A DNA stretch of 64,000 nt from positions 3,162,001 to 3,226,000 of the forward strand of contig OY762508.1 of assembly GCA_963665975.1 (NCBI GenBank), read 5' to 3'. This DNA comes from G963665975 sp963665975. GTDB taxonomy: Bacteria > Bacteroidota > Rhodothermia > Rhodothermales > Bin80. Below the pieces are notes generated by a model. That model did not search any database and was not told the DNA's origin. It saw nothing but the letters and a program-made list of their open reading frames with translations. This document shows positions 25,358 through 34,863 of this stretch, piece by piece. A program made the translations under genes and the position numbers. Position 1 is the stretch's first letter; each line of letters starts with the position of its first letter.

Positions 25358-26959
25358 ATGGATTTTGCCCTGATCGACTACGTCGTTTTTTCCGCCTATT
25401 GTCTGCTCATTGTCTGCGTCGGACTATGGGTTTCCAGGGAAAAGTCGGGGCGCAGAAAGAATGCGGAAGATTATTTCCTGGCGAGCAAGGCGCTTCCATG
25501 GTGGGCCATTGGGGCGTCACTGATTGCATCGAACATCTCTGCCGAGCAGTTCATCGGGATGTCAGGTTCCGGGTTCCGGCTGGGCCTGGCCATTGCCACC
25601 TATGAATGGATGGCCGCCATCACGCTGTTGTTGGTGGCGTGGCTGTTCATACCTATTTATCTGAAGAAGGGCATCTACACGATGCCGCAGTTCCTGGAGG
25701 TGCGCTACGATGCTCGGGTGCGCACCCTACTGGCAATTTTCTGGTTACTGGTGTACGTGTTTGTCAACTTGACGTCCGTCTTGTATCTCGGCGCGCTGGC
25801 TCTGGAGGGGATCATGGGCCTTACGCTGTGGAAGGGAGTGATCCTTTTGGCGGCATTTGCGATGGTATACAGCGTATACGGAGGCCTTAAGGCGGTGGCG
25901 TGGACCGATGTGGTGCAGGTCATATTCCTGGTGGGGGGCGGGCTTCTTACGACCTACCTGGCATTGGATGCCTTCAGTGGCGGCGCGGGTGCGCTGGCCG
26001 GTTTCAAGGAGCTGTTCGAGCAGGCTGGAGACCGGTTCAACATGATCCTGTTTGAGGGTGAACTGATTTACACAGACGACAAAGGTGTGAGCCAGGATGC
26101 CTACGACCTGCTGCCGGGCCTGAGCGTTCTTGTTGGCGGCATGTGGATTGCGAATCTGTTCTATTGGGGATGCAACCAGTATATCATACAGCGTACGCTG
26201 GCTGCGAAGAGTCTCAAAGAGGCCCAGCGAGGTGTGGCGTTTGCAGCAATTCTCAAGCTGCTGCTCCCGCTGATCGTGGTCGTGCCGGGTATTGTCGCTT
26301 ACGCAATGCAGGCGGACATCACCAAGAGCGACGAGGCTTATCCCTGGCTGCTGAACGAATTTGTCGGTCCCGGCTTCAAAGGCCTGGCGTTCGCAGCCCT
26401 CATTGCGGCGATTGTTTCGAGTCTTGCGTCGATGATGAACAGCACATCGACCATATTCACGATGGATCTCTACCGAAACTTTGTCAAGAAGAACGTTTCG
26501 GATCAGGACCTCGTGCGCGTGGGGCGCATCGTTGCGATTGCATGCGTGGGAATCGCGGTCGTACTGGCGCCGCAACTGGCTTCGATAGACCAGGTCTTTC
26601 AGTATATACAGGATTTCACGGGGCTCGTTAGTCCAGGCGTGCTGGCCATCTTCATGATGGGATTGTTTTGGAAGAAGGCCACGGCGAACTCGGCACTGGT
26701 GTCCGCGCTAATGAGCATTCCGCTGTCTCTGGCTATGCGTTACCTGGCGCCGGGTGTGCCATTCATCGACCGAATGGGCATCGTTTTCCTGGTGTCCGTG
26801 GCCCTTATCATATTGGTGTCCTATCTGGAGGCGAAGGGCGCGGACAGTCCCAAGGGGATTACGATAGGCCGTGGTATTCTGGAGACGGACTCTGTGTTTG
26901 CGGCTCTCGCGTTCGGGATCATGACAATCACGACCGCACTGTACGCACTCTTCTGGTAA
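25358..26959 (+). CDS. Sodium:solute symporter, SGLT (sodium/sugar cotransporter) type
   Basis: A 533-residue SSS-family transporter with about 14 membrane helices. 'DYFLASKALPWWAIGASLIASNISAEQFIGMSGSGF' (about residues 38-73) is the SGLT-type Na+-binding TM1 region, and 'YGGLKAVAWTDVVQ', 'WGCNQYIIQRTLAAKS' and 'SSLASMMNSTSTIFTMDLYR' are the vSGLT-like helices 5, 7 and 8 signatures. The cargo is likely a sugar or myo-inositol-like solute. The start is taken as the ATG at 25358 (MDFALIDYVVF); the open frame before it runs through the terminator hairpin. It precedes a 490-bp non-coding gap. Confidence 0.9.
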   Translation: MDFALIDYVVFSAYCLLIVCVGLWVSREKSGRRKNAEDYFLASKALPWWAIGASLIASNISAEQFIGMSGSGFRLGLAIATYEWMAAITLLLVAWLFIPIYLKKGIYTMPQFLEVRYDARVRTLLAIFWLLVYVFVNLTSVLYLGALALEGIMGLTLWKGVILLAAFAMVYSVYGGLKAVAWTDVVQVIFLVGGGLLTTYLALDAFSGGAGALAGFKELFEQAGDRFNMILFEGELIYTDDKGVSQDAYDLLPGLSVLVGGMWIANLFYWGCNQYIIQRTLAAKSLKEAQRGVAFAAILKLLLPLIVVVPGIVAYAMQADITKSDEAYPWLLNEFVGPGFKGLAFAALIAAIVSSLASMMNSTSTIFTMDLYRNFVKKNVSDQDLVRVGRIVAIACVGIAVVLAPQLASIDQVFQYIQDFTGLVSPGVLAIFMMGLFWKKATANSALVSALMSIPLSLAMRYLAPGVPFIDRMGIVFLVSVALIILVSYLEAKGADSPKGITIGRGILETDSVFAALAFGIMTITTALYALFW

Positions 26960-27451
26960 GCTCCCGCATGCACCCCCTCCAGGGCGCCGGGGCTGACATT
27001 CGGAGCGCACGCGTGCACAGCCCTGCTAACTCGGGGCATCCGAGATATGCCGAACACTGGAAACTGCGGGGCAGGCTTCGTATATTCTCCCACGGGCCAG
27101 GAAGGCCGGAGTATTCGATACAGGCTGAAATCCGAGTATTATATAGTCTCTTGCATGCCTGCTCCTGCGTAGGGAGTGCATGCGAGGAATTAGGTACCGG
27201 TTCCATGCTTGACAAAGTTCTCGGCAATCGGGAAATTGGCTCAGATACATAACCTGCAGTCGCTTCTCACTCGGACGGAATTGACGCCGGAAGGCTTGGC
27301 AACTGCACAGCGGAAGCGGAGGCATCGCAACCATACATAACAATCTTCGCCATTGGCACACGCTGCATCGAAACCGCTTTGTCGTTGCCCGATAGGAGCG
27401 CGTGCGTGTCGATGGCGCATCAGTGAATCACCATTTCTGGAGGACCGCACC
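26960..27451. other. Intergenic region upstream of the TonB receptor gene
   Basis: I see no credible gene here. It holds an imperfect hairpin at 27153-27183 (GCATGC arms plus a CTCC/GGAG inner stem), a TTGACA-like box at about 27209, and a GGAGG ribosome-binding site at about 27440 that decides the receptor start. The long leader suggests regulated expression of the receptor operon. Confidence 0.5.
27153..27183 (+). repeat. Imperfect hairpin in the leader of the TonB receptor gene
   Basis: GCATGC at 27153-27158 and 27178-27183 flank an inner CTCC/GGAG stem and a loop of about 7 nt, with unpaired bases between the two stems. It could be a weak terminator for the symporter gene or part of a leader structure. 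There is no T-run. Confidence 0.3.
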
Positions 27452-30400
27452 ATGAGGCTGGCAAAGCTACTAGGCTTGTTTGCACTACTGGCATTTACGG
27501 CATCGTCTGCCTTCGCTCAGCGGGGGAAGATTGCTGGAACCATCACGGACGCTGCGAACGGGGAAACGCTACCAGGCGTTAACGTCATTATCGATGGAAC
27601 GCAACAGGGCACATCCAGTGACGCCGACGGATTCTATTTTATTAATAACGTGCGTCCCGGCACCTATGTGCTCCGGGCGTCGTTCATCGGGTTCATTTCC
27701 GAGCAGATCGTAAACGTGCGGGTAAGCACGGGATTGACGGCGACGGTCAACATCCAGATGCGCGAAGAAGCGGTCGGACTTGATGAGATCGTGGTTACCT
27801 CTGAACGACCAATTGTGCAGTTGGATGTATCGGCAAATGTAGCCAACCTCAACCCCGAGTCATTCGAGGATCTGCCGGTAGCGGGTGTTAGCGAAGTACT
27901 CGATTTGCAGGCGGGCATCGAGCCGGGCCTGCGCGTGCGTGGCGGCGGATTAAGCGAGGTCGCGTTCGTGATGGACGGTATGAACCTGCGAACGGGACGT
28001 AATCAGCAGCCGTTCACAAACATCAGCTACACCTCTCTTGAGGAGGTTCAGGTACAGACTGGCGGGTTCAACGCGGAATACGGCAACGTGCGTTCGGGCA
28101 TCGTTAACGTTGCGACCAAAGAGCCTTCACGCACTACGTATACGTTTGACGGCATTTTCCGCATCGCACCTCCGCAGCCGAAGAGCGCAGATGGGCTCGG
28201 CGGCACCAATCTTGATGATTGTGATTTTTCGGGCAAGGTAACGGGGGATTGCGACAGTTGGTTCATCCGGCCGTTCATTGATCCCGCCGTGGCGTGGGAC
28301 GGCAACTCTGGCGGCGCCTGGGATGCCTATACGCAGGATCAGTACAACAGCTTTGAAGGCTGGACGACGTTGGCGGAGCGGTTGCGCAATGACGAGGGTT
28401 TTGACGTCACAGCCCAGGACATGCAGGATTATTTCAAGTACACGCACCGCAAGGATAACGCGATCGACATTCCGGATTACGAAGCGGACATCAGCGTTGG
28501 CGGCCCCCTAATTCCGGGTTTGAGTGACAAGCTGGGCGACCTTCGTTTCCTGGCCTCCTATCGTAGAACACAGACCGCGTACATATATCCGCAGTCGCGC
28601 GATGCGTTCAAGGATCAGACCCTTCAGGTAAAGCTGGTATCCAACGTTCAGCCGGGCATGAAGCTTACGCTCACCGGCATGCACGGCACCGAACGCGGCG
28701 TTAATGCCAACCAAAATAACGCGGACGTTTTTATGTGGCAGGGTAACCTGCCATCTTATCCCTGGTGGGGCACTGGTGCCCAACAAGTGGAAGGTATTAA
28801 CCGTCGCGGCAGGGTTGTGCTTTCCGACGGGGCGTTCTCGCTCGCCAACATTGATCATACACTCCTGGGCGCGACATTTACACACACGTTGAGCGCCAGT
28901 ACGTTTTATGAGGTCGGTGTGCAGAATCTTGCTTCGAAGTACCGGAGCCACTTTCCCAATCTGCGGGACGGTTCGTATATCGATGAAAATGGCGATTTCG
29001 TCCAGGTTCCGTACACGAATAATCTGGGTCGCCCCATCGAAGGCATAAGCATTCCTGCCGGTGCACTGACCTGTTTTGGCGGGGGCAGCGACCTGAATGG
29101 GGATAATGTCACGACGCCGTATTGCGTCGGGGATGAGCCTTTCGGATTCCTTGGTCAGGGCGGCAACCTCATCGGCGGCGCCGAAACCACCGGCGGTCAC
29201 TGGGTGAAAACCCGTGATACGTCGGACGTGAGCGTGTTCACGGGGCGTTTCGATCTGACAAGCCAGCTTAACCGGTTTCTCCAGGTCAAGACCGGCGCCG
29301 AGTTGATTGTCAGTGATTACGATCTGAATTACAAACGGGTCAACCTGGCTCTTGTCGGACCGGAACCGGAAGCGGATTATCCTCTGCAGCGTTCTCCGAT
29401 CCAGGGAGCGGCCTACGCGCAGACCAAGTTGGAATTCCAGGGCATGATCGCCAATTTGGGTGTGCGTATTGATTTCTTCGATGCAAACACCGGTTGGTGG
29501 GTCTCGGACTCACCGTATGACATCGCGTATAAGGAGCGCGTTGATGACCTGAATGAGATCCTCCCGAAGGAGGATCCATCTGCTCAAGTTTTCGTCAGCC
29601 CGCGTTTGGGGATCTCCTTCCCCATTACGGAGAAAAGCAAGTTGTACTTCAACTATGGGCATTTCCGCCAGATGTTGGGCCCACACAATGTATTCGGCAT
29701 CCAGCAGTCTCGTAATGGTGGAATCGATTACTTGGGCAATCCCGACCACCCCATGCCGCAAACGGTTGCCTACGAATTGGGATTTGATCAGAATCTCTTT
29801 GACCAATATCTGCTGCGCGTTTCCGGATTCTACCGTGATATCCGCAATCAGCCACGTTCGGTGCAATATCAAAGCCTGGGCAGTGTGGTGTCGTACTCGC
29901 AGCCGGAGCCGTGGAACTATCGCGACGTACGTGGCGCCGAGCTCACCCTGACGAAAATTCGTGGCGATTGGGTTCGCGGATTTGTCAACTACACGTACCT
30001 CCAGACAAAGGGCGGGAACTTCGGCTACTCCCAGTTCAATCAGAACACCTTCCAGCAGCGCAACTACTTGCGTACGTCAACGGATTATCGGCAGAGCACG
30101 CCTCAGGCGGAGCCGTTTGCTCGCGCGAGCATCATTTTCCTGACGCCGAACAAGTTCGTCAACTCAGTCATGAATGGTGACTTGCTTGGTGACTGGCGTG
30201 TCAGCTTCCTGGGTGAATGGCGGTCTGGCCAGAATTTCACGTGGGCAGGCGGAGGCACTGCACCTCCGGAGTTGCAGGAGAACGTACAGTGGCGCAGTTA
30301 CTTGAACTTTGACCTGCGCTTCACCAAGCATATAAACACGCGATTCGGCGGGGCCCAGCTCTTCATCGATATCGACAACGTTTTCAACCGCAGACACTTG

Positions 30401-30838
30401 TATCAGGCTGCCGGTTTCCATCCGGACGGCCGGGACCAGGACAAGTATTACTGGTCTCTGCATCTTCCTGAGGACACGTTCGATCAGCTGAACGCTGTTG
30501 ACGAAACGTTGCCCTACGCGCAAAAAACGGGTCTGCCGTATGTCTGGGTACCCGGAGATGACAAACCGGGCGATTTCCGGCACCCGGACGTGGAGTTCCA
30601 GCCTATTCAGGCCGTAGGCACTATTGCTGGCATTGAGTCGCCAGGAACCGCCCAGTGGTACTGGGCGCAGGATACGGGCACCTATTCTCGTTGGAACGGG
30701 ACTGCGTTTGAGGCGGTGCCTGATAACGAAGTGCAGCAGGTGCTGGATGACAAAGCCTACATCGATATGCCGAACTTTCGGTTCAACACCTTCCTGAATC
30801 CCAGACGCATTACGTTGGGTCTGAGACTCACCTTCTAA
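27452..30838 (+). CDS. TonB-dependent receptor with carboxypeptidase-regulatory-like N-terminal domain
   Basis: A 1128-residue outer-membrane receptor. The signal peptide ends 'SAFAQ'. Residues ~24-110 form a carboxypeptidase-regulatory-like beta-sandwich ('GKIAGTITDAANGETLPGVNV'). The plug follows, with the TonB-box-like 'DEIVVTSERP' and 'FNAEYGNVRSGIVNVATK', then a 22-strand-type barrel ending 'RRITLGLRLTF' with a C-terminal aromatic. Such receptors import oligosaccharides, siderophores or peptides with TonB energy. No SusD-like gene follows; instead a T9SS-type secreted protein and a PorV-like protein do. The start ATG at 27452 has GGAGG upstream; the frame is open 33 codons earlier but without a signal peptide. 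Confidence 0.92.
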   Translation: MRLAKLLGLFALLAFTASSAFAQRGKIAGTITDAANGETLPGVNVIIDGTQQGTSSDADGFYFINNVRPGTYVLRASFIGFISEQIVNVRVSTGLTATVNIQMREEAVGLDEIVVTSERPIVQLDVSANVANLNPESFEDLPVAGVSEVLDLQAGIEPGLRVRGGGLSEVAFVMDGMNLRTGRNQQPFTNISYTSLEEVQVQTGGFNAEYGNVRSGIVNVATKEPSRTTYTFDGIFRIAPPQPKSADGLGGTNLDDCDFSGKVTGDCDSWFIRPFIDPAVAWDGNSGGAWDAYTQDQYNSFEGWTTLAERLRNDEGFDVTAQDMQDYFKYTHRKDNAIDIPDYEADISVGGPLIPGLSDKLGDLRFLASYRRTQTAYIYPQSRDAFKDQTLQVKLVSNVQPGMKLTLTGMHGTERGVNANQNNADVFMWQGNLPSYPWWGTGAQQVEGINRRGRVVLSDGAFSLANIDHTLLGATFTHTLSASTFYEVGVQNLASKYRSHFPNLRDGSYIDENGDFVQVPYTNNLGRPIEGISIPAGALTCFGGGSDLNGDNVTTPYCVGDEPFGFLGQGGNLIGGAETTGGHWVKTRDTSDVSVFTGRFDLTSQLNRFLQVKTGAELIVSDYDLNYKRVNLALVGPEPEADYPLQRSPIQGAAYAQTKLEFQGMIANLGVRIDFFDANTGWWVSDSPYDIAYKERVDDLNEILPKEDPSAQVFVSPRLGISFPITEKSKLYFNYGHFRQMLGPHNVFGIQQSRNGGIDYLGNPDHPMPQTVAYELGFDQNLFDQYLLRVSGFYRDIRNQPRSVQYQSLGSVVSYSQPEPWNYRDVRGAELTLTKIRGDWVRGFVNYTYLQTKGGNFGYSQFNQNTFQQRNYLRTSTDYRQSTPQAEPFARASIIFLTPNKFVNSVMNGDLLGDWRVSFLGEWRSGQNFTWAGGGTAPPELQENVQWRSYLNFDLRFTKHINTRFGGAQLFIDIDNVFNRRHLYQAAGFHPDGRDQDKYYWSLHLPEDTFDQLNAVDETLPYAQKTGLPYVWVPGDDKPGDFRHPDVEFQPIQAVGTIAGIESPGTAQWYWAQDTGTYSRWNGTAFEAVPDNEVQQVLDDKAYIDMPNFRFNTFLNPRRITLGLRLTF

Positions 30839-30853
30839 ACGCTTCAGCGTAAA

Positions 30854-30888
30854 CTCCGCCAGACGGCGTACACAGCCGTCTGGCGGGG
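30854..30888 (+). terminator. GC-rich hairpin after the TonB receptor gene
   Basis: A perfect 12-bp stem (30856-30867 with 30875-30886), extended by further pairs, and a 7-nt loop lie 18 bp after the stop codon. No T-run follows, so it may be an attenuator or mRNA-stabilising hairpin that sets receptor above downstream expression rather than a full terminator. Confidence 0.6.
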
Positions 30889-30927
30889 TCCTTCATCCTT
30901 CGAGACATCCAAATCGAAAGCAAGCAC

Positions 30928-33216
30928 ATGAAAGTCTCTTGCTACCAACTCGCTACTGCAGCCACGTTTTTGTTATTCCTAGGCATAACTGAAACGAGAG
31001 CGCAATTCACTGCACAGTGGCTGGATATAGGCACGTACCATTCAACGTACACAGAGTCAGGCGCCCAGCATGAGGGCAATGGCTCCGCACCCGATGGTAT
31101 GGAATGGCCTGCTATTCTGCGTAACAGCAGCCATTTTCGTGCAAAGGCCCTGTGGTTGGGCACGAAAGATTGGACAGACCCCAATGGTCAGAATTTCCCC
31201 TACTTCGTAGCACGAATCGGTCCAAGAACCGCCGGGGCTGATGTCACATTTCCGGTGCAAAACGTTTTACTAAGCAAGACGCCCGATACTCGCGTCGAGG
31301 TAGATGGGGCCTTGTCTTTCGACAACGTTGCAGTTGTGGAAGCCGAGCAAGTGGATCCAAGCCTACCGGCGGACCGGATGGTGCATAACATCCACAACAC
31401 CTACATCGGCGTGACGGTGGAGCGCAAGGCATACGCGTATGTCAATCAGGCGCATGATGATTACAATATCATCGAGTACACGTATACGAATACGGGAAAT
31501 ACCGACGATGATGAGGATATCGAACTGCCCAATCAGACATTGACAGATGCCCGGTTTTTCCGGATTCATCGCTGGCGTGGCAATTTGATGGGAGCATGGG
31601 CTGTGAGCGGTGGACAAGTCTGGGGGAAATTCAGCATGGTGGATGTCGTCGGTGATGGACATGCAGAATACCCAATTAATTTCACGGCGCAGTATTTGTG
31701 GATCGGAGTAGATCCGGAAGCACAGTCGCAATGGGACCGGATCGGGGCGCCCCTCTTCGAGGAAAATACCTGGACTGCATCGGGAGATTCTCTTGGCAGA
31801 CTTTCTGGCGCCAGCTTTATTGGGCGGGCTACTATCCATGCGGACAATTCCCCTAGCGACCGGAGCTACATCCGCTGCAATCCTAGCACCATCAGCACCT
31901 GCCAGCCGTCTACTATGGGTTTCATGGACTCGGATGAAGCACTTACGGCTGATGGTTCTTCGCACGAAGATTATTACGAGTGGGGCATCCGCACCAGAGA
32001 GAATCCTGATCGGATCACAGGAGGTTCGTCGCACATGTTTCCACATTACGCGGACCGAATTGAGCCGAGCGGCATTTTTTGGGAAGCAAAAAACGATGCC
32101 AGTACGGGTAAGCAGGGAGGGCATGCTGCGACGACAGCTTACGGGCCCTATACGTTGGCTCCTGGCGAGCATGTGCGAATTGTTCTGGTTGAGGGTGTTG
32201 GCGGCTTAGGGTTCGACGCTGGTCTGAAGATTGGCAGGAGCTTCAAACTAAACGGTTCGGGCCGTGATAGTGAGATGATCCAGTATGACGCTAACGGTGA
32301 TGGCATGATTACACAAGGGACGCATGATTATGCGATTAACCAGATCGATACAGACGGAGATGGGATGTTTGATGATTTCGGTCAAGGGTTGGAGGAGATG
32401 ACGAAGAACCAGTGGGTGATGGTTTCTCGCGATTCTCTGTTCAAAACGTTGCAGCGAGGCATCAATTTGTACGCTGCGAGCAACAATATGTCTACGTACC
32501 CCGTTCCGGAGGCCCCGCATTCACCGACGTTGTTTACGGTAACCGGGCGTCCTGACAAGATTGAATTGGGATGGGATCCGCCGGCAGGGGGCCCATCACG
32601 TGTAAGTTGGGAGTTGTACCGGACGGAGAAGTTCGAGGATTTTCTGTATGTCACAGGCTGTCCGGATGACTTCTCTGTTCGCTGCGGATACGAGCATATC
32701 GCATCATTGGATGCTGGCGCAACGTCCTACGATGACACGACGCCTGTGCGCGGCACCGATTACTATTATTACCTGCAGGCGGTTGGACAGTCTCAGCCGG
32801 ACGATCCGGATGGTATAAGCGGAACACCCGGTGGCTTTGCGCTGCGTAGTTCCCGGTCGAACACGCAGACCTACCAACCGGTGAACCTGAAGCGGCGGCC
32901 GTATGGCAGTACGGGAACAGTGGCCGATGCGAGGATTGTTCCGAATCCGGTAAACCTTGGCTCTGATGAGTCAATTCGTTTTGCGCAAGAAGACCGCGTG
33001 GCCTTCTTCAACATTCCTGGAGATTGCACAATCAAGATTTTTACGGAAATCGGAGAGCTTGTGCACACCATCGAGCATGACGACGGTAGCGGGGATGAAC
33101 TGTGGAATCTGACGACAAAATCGCGGCAGTTGCTAGTGAGCGGGATTTACATTGCCGTGATTCTGGATAACAGCACCGGCCAACAGGCGATCCAGAAGTT
33201 CACGGTTATTCGCTAG
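30928..33216 (+). CDS. Secreted protein with fibronectin III-like region and T9SS type A-like C-terminus
   Basis: A 762-residue exported protein with a signal peptide ending 'TRAQF'. The large N-terminal part (30-480) has no family I recognise; it contains 'DANGDGMITQG' and 'DTDGDGMFDDFG', EF-hand/thrombospondin-3-like calcium loops, near residues 450-490. A fibronectin III-like module ('PDKIELGWDPPAG' to 'YYYYLQAVG') covers about 540-640. The last ~80 residues ('RIVPNPVN' to 'SGIYIAVILDNS') match the type A sorting domain that directs proteins through the type IX secretion system and onto the surface. It sits between a TonB receptor and a PorV-like gene, so it may be a surface partner of the receptor. 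Confidence 0.72.
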   Translation: MKVSCYQLATAATFLLFLGITETRAQFTAQWLDIGTYHSTYTESGAQHEGNGSAPDGMEWPAILRNSSHFRAKALWLGTKDWTDPNGQNFPYFVARIGPRTAGADVTFPVQNVLLSKTPDTRVEVDGALSFDNVAVVEAEQVDPSLPADRMVHNIHNTYIGVTVERKAYAYVNQAHDDYNIIEYTYTNTGNTDDDEDIELPNQTLTDARFFRIHRWRGNLMGAWAVSGGQVWGKFSMVDVVGDGHAEYPINFTAQYLWIGVDPEAQSQWDRIGAPLFEENTWTASGDSLGRLSGASFIGRATIHADNSPSDRSYIRCNPSTISTCQPSTMGFMDSDEALTADGSSHEDYYEWGIRTRENPDRITGGSSHMFPHYADRIEPSGIFWEAKNDASTGKQGGHAATTAYGPYTLAPGEHVRIVLVEGVGGLGFDAGLKIGRSFKLNGSGRDSEMIQYDANGDGMITQGTHDYAINQIDTDGDGMFDDFGQGLEEMTKNQWVMVSRDSLFKTLQRGINLYAASNNMSTYPVPEAPHSPTLFTVTGRPDKIELGWDPPAGGPSRVSWELYRTEKFEDFLYVTGCPDDFSVRCGYEHIASLDAGATSYDDTTPVRGTDYYYYLQAVGQSQPDDPDGISGTPGGFALRSSRSNTQTYQPVNLKRRPYGSTGTVADARIVPNPVNLGSDESIRFAQEDRVAFFNIPGDCTIKIFTEIGELVHTIEHDDGSGDELWNLTTKSRQLLVSGIYIAVILDNSTGQQAIQKFTVIR

Positions 33217-33301
33217 CCGCAGTTCTCTCAACCGACACCTTACTCACACGGCCTTAAAGATCCCGAGCAGGATCTATCAACCTAAACCGATTGGAGTCGC
33301 G

Positions 33302-34363
33302 ATGAACAAGCGATACTTTACTACCCCACTGTTGTTAACCCTGCTTTTGATGTTGGCTCCGGCCGCGTTTGGGCAGATCGGTTTGACGCATGAAACGGAG
33401 GTCGAAACGCAAAAGCGGGCGCAGACGGGGATGAAATTCCTTAGCCTGTCCGTAGATGCAAGAGCTGCCGCCATTGGATCGGCGATGACCGCAGAAATGC
33501 AAGGGTCTTCGACTTCGATGTTTTACAATCCGGCAGGTATGGCATTTATGGATGGCAGTTTTCATGCGGGTGTTGGGAATCTGGGCTTCATTGCCGATAT
33601 CACCTATAACCAGGCAAGTGTGGCTTATAGGCCGAGCGGAGCGAATCTCGGTGTTTTTGGGCTGTCCCTTGTCAATGTGGATTACGGTGATTTCGTAGGC
33701 ACGATCCGGGCTAATAACGAGGACGGATTCGTTGAAACGGGCATGTACAGTCCGACGGCAATGGCAATCGGGTTCGGGTACGCACGTTCATTTTCCGATC
33801 GCTTTTCTGCGGGCGCCAATGTCAAGTATGCCGTGCAGGATTTTGTGGGCGATTTCGCCACCAGCCAGGATTTCGATACCGGCGTAGTTGCGACGAACGA
33901 GAGTTACAAGAACAGTACGGTCGCGATTGATTTCGGAGTTCTGTACGCGACTGGATTCCGGAGCCTCGTGATTGCGATGAGTGCACGCAATTTCTCGAGG
34001 GAGCTTACGTATGTACGGGAGCGGTTCGAGTTACCATTGACGTTCCAGGTCGGAATAGCCATGAACGTGGTGGATTTCACAGCGATGGATCCGAACATGC
34101 ACGCTCTGATGCTGCACGTAGATGCGCAGAGGCCCCGTGACTTTTCGGAGCATGTGCGGTTCGGCGCGGAATACACGTTCATGAACATCATTTCGATTCG
34201 GGGTGGCTTTGAGCAGTTGGCGGCGAGTGAGGAGCAGGGCGTCAGCCTGGGAGCCGGTTTGCAGTATGAGTTGTCCAGCTTCAAGATCGGAGCGGATTAT
34301 GCATACACCGACTTCGGTATTTTTGGGAGCCTCAGCCGCATTGCCGTAAAAGTTGGCATGTAG
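33302..34363 (+). CDS. PorV/PorQ-family outer-membrane beta-barrel protein
   Basis: A 353-residue protein with a signal peptide ending 'AAFGQ'. 'GMKFLSLSVDARAAAIGSA' and 'SSTSMFYNPAGMAF' are signature segments of the PorV/PorQ (FadL-like, UPF0164) family, followed by a series of barrel strands and a C-terminal 'GSLSRIAVKVGM'. PorV shuttles type IX cargo to the attachment complex. Because it follows a T9SS-type protein directly, it is probably a dedicated copy for that cargo (inference). Confidence 0.85.
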   Translation: MNKRYFTTPLLLTLLLMLAPAAFGQIGLTHETEVETQKRAQTGMKFLSLSVDARAAAIGSAMTAEMQGSSTSMFYNPAGMAFMDGSFHAGVGNLGFIADITYNQASVAYRPSGANLGVFGLSLVNVDYGDFVGTIRANNEDGFVETGMYSPTAMAIGFGYARSFSDRFSAGANVKYAVQDFVGDFATSQDFDTGVVATNESYKNSTVAIDFGVLYATGFRSLVIAMSARNFSRELTYVRERFELPLTFQVGIAMNVVDFTAMDPNMHALMLHVDAQRPRDFSEHVRFGAEYTFMNIISIRGGFEQLAASEEQGVSLGAGLQYELSSFKIGADYAYTDFGIFGSLSRIAVKVGM

Positions 34364-34406
34364 AGCGGGAGTTGCCGTCTCTTGGGGCAGTTTAAGTTGA
34401 CCATTT

Positions 34407-34445
34407 CATCAAAGGGCTCGGGATTAGCTTCCGAGCCCTTTGATG
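34407..34445. terminator. Strong hairpin terminator after the PorV-like gene
   Basis: A perfect 15-bp stem (34407-34421 with 34431-34445) with a 9-nt loop, 43 bp after the stop. On the plus strand the T residues lie within the stem (CCCTTTGATG) and only a few follow, so it may work on either strand. Confidence 0.8.
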
Positions 34446-34847
34446 TATTGCGACAGGGTGCTAAATGGTCACCGACTGTGGTGGTTATTTGGGCGATTGG
34501 GGATAGCTATCAGTCTCTGGATTGTGGTGACCGTTGATGGTGCGATATTGGGACGGATAGCGAATGCATTATTCATTTTCTACGACTTTCTCCTTCTATT
34601 ACGGCCGGATGTATCATTTCGGATGGTAGTCAGGATGTTGAAGAAAAAGCTAAGCCTGAGTCCTGTCGCGGCCAAAGAAGTTGATAGTGCAGTTTTCGAG
34701 GTTCGTACACGGGGCCTTTTTCGACTGAAGGCTTAGTCTGGTCTTACCCTGCCACGCAAAAAGGCACTTCTCGCGGGCACAGGAGTGTTATAGTATTCGC
34801 ATAGTATCTAAGAGTGATATTCTCAGCATGAGAGGATATCCCCGTCG

Positions 34848-34854
34848 AGGAGGG
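34848..34854 (+). promoter_or_regulatory. Ribosome-binding site deciding the DUF4062 gene start
   Basis: AGGAGGG lies nine bases before the ATG at 34864. The in-frame ATG at 34828 has no comparable site, so the downstream ATG, which also gives the normal DUF4062 N-terminus, is preferred. Confidence 0.7.
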
Positions 34855-34863
34855 CCAGATCTG

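Larger units (their letters stand above)
34364..34863. other. Intergenic region between the PorV-like operon and the DUF4062 gene
   Basis: It begins with a strong terminator (34407-34445). The rest is AT-richer than its surroundings. An open frame of 98 codons (34440-34736) runs through it, but it starts inside the terminator stem, has no ribosome-binding site and matches no family I know, so I do not call it a gene. The promoter of the DUF4062 gene should lie at 34740-34845. Confidence 0.5.

Noticed and set aside
25745..26575. A 276-codon minus-strand open frame opposite the SGLT-type symporter
   Set aside because: Composition is His/Arg-rich and unstructured, as expected of the reverse complement of a membrane-protein gene.
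34440..34736. A 98-codon open frame with some hydrophobic residues after the PorV-like gene
   Set aside because: It begins inside the terminator stem, has no ribosome-binding site and no family resemblance; more likely a chance frame in AT-richer sequence.
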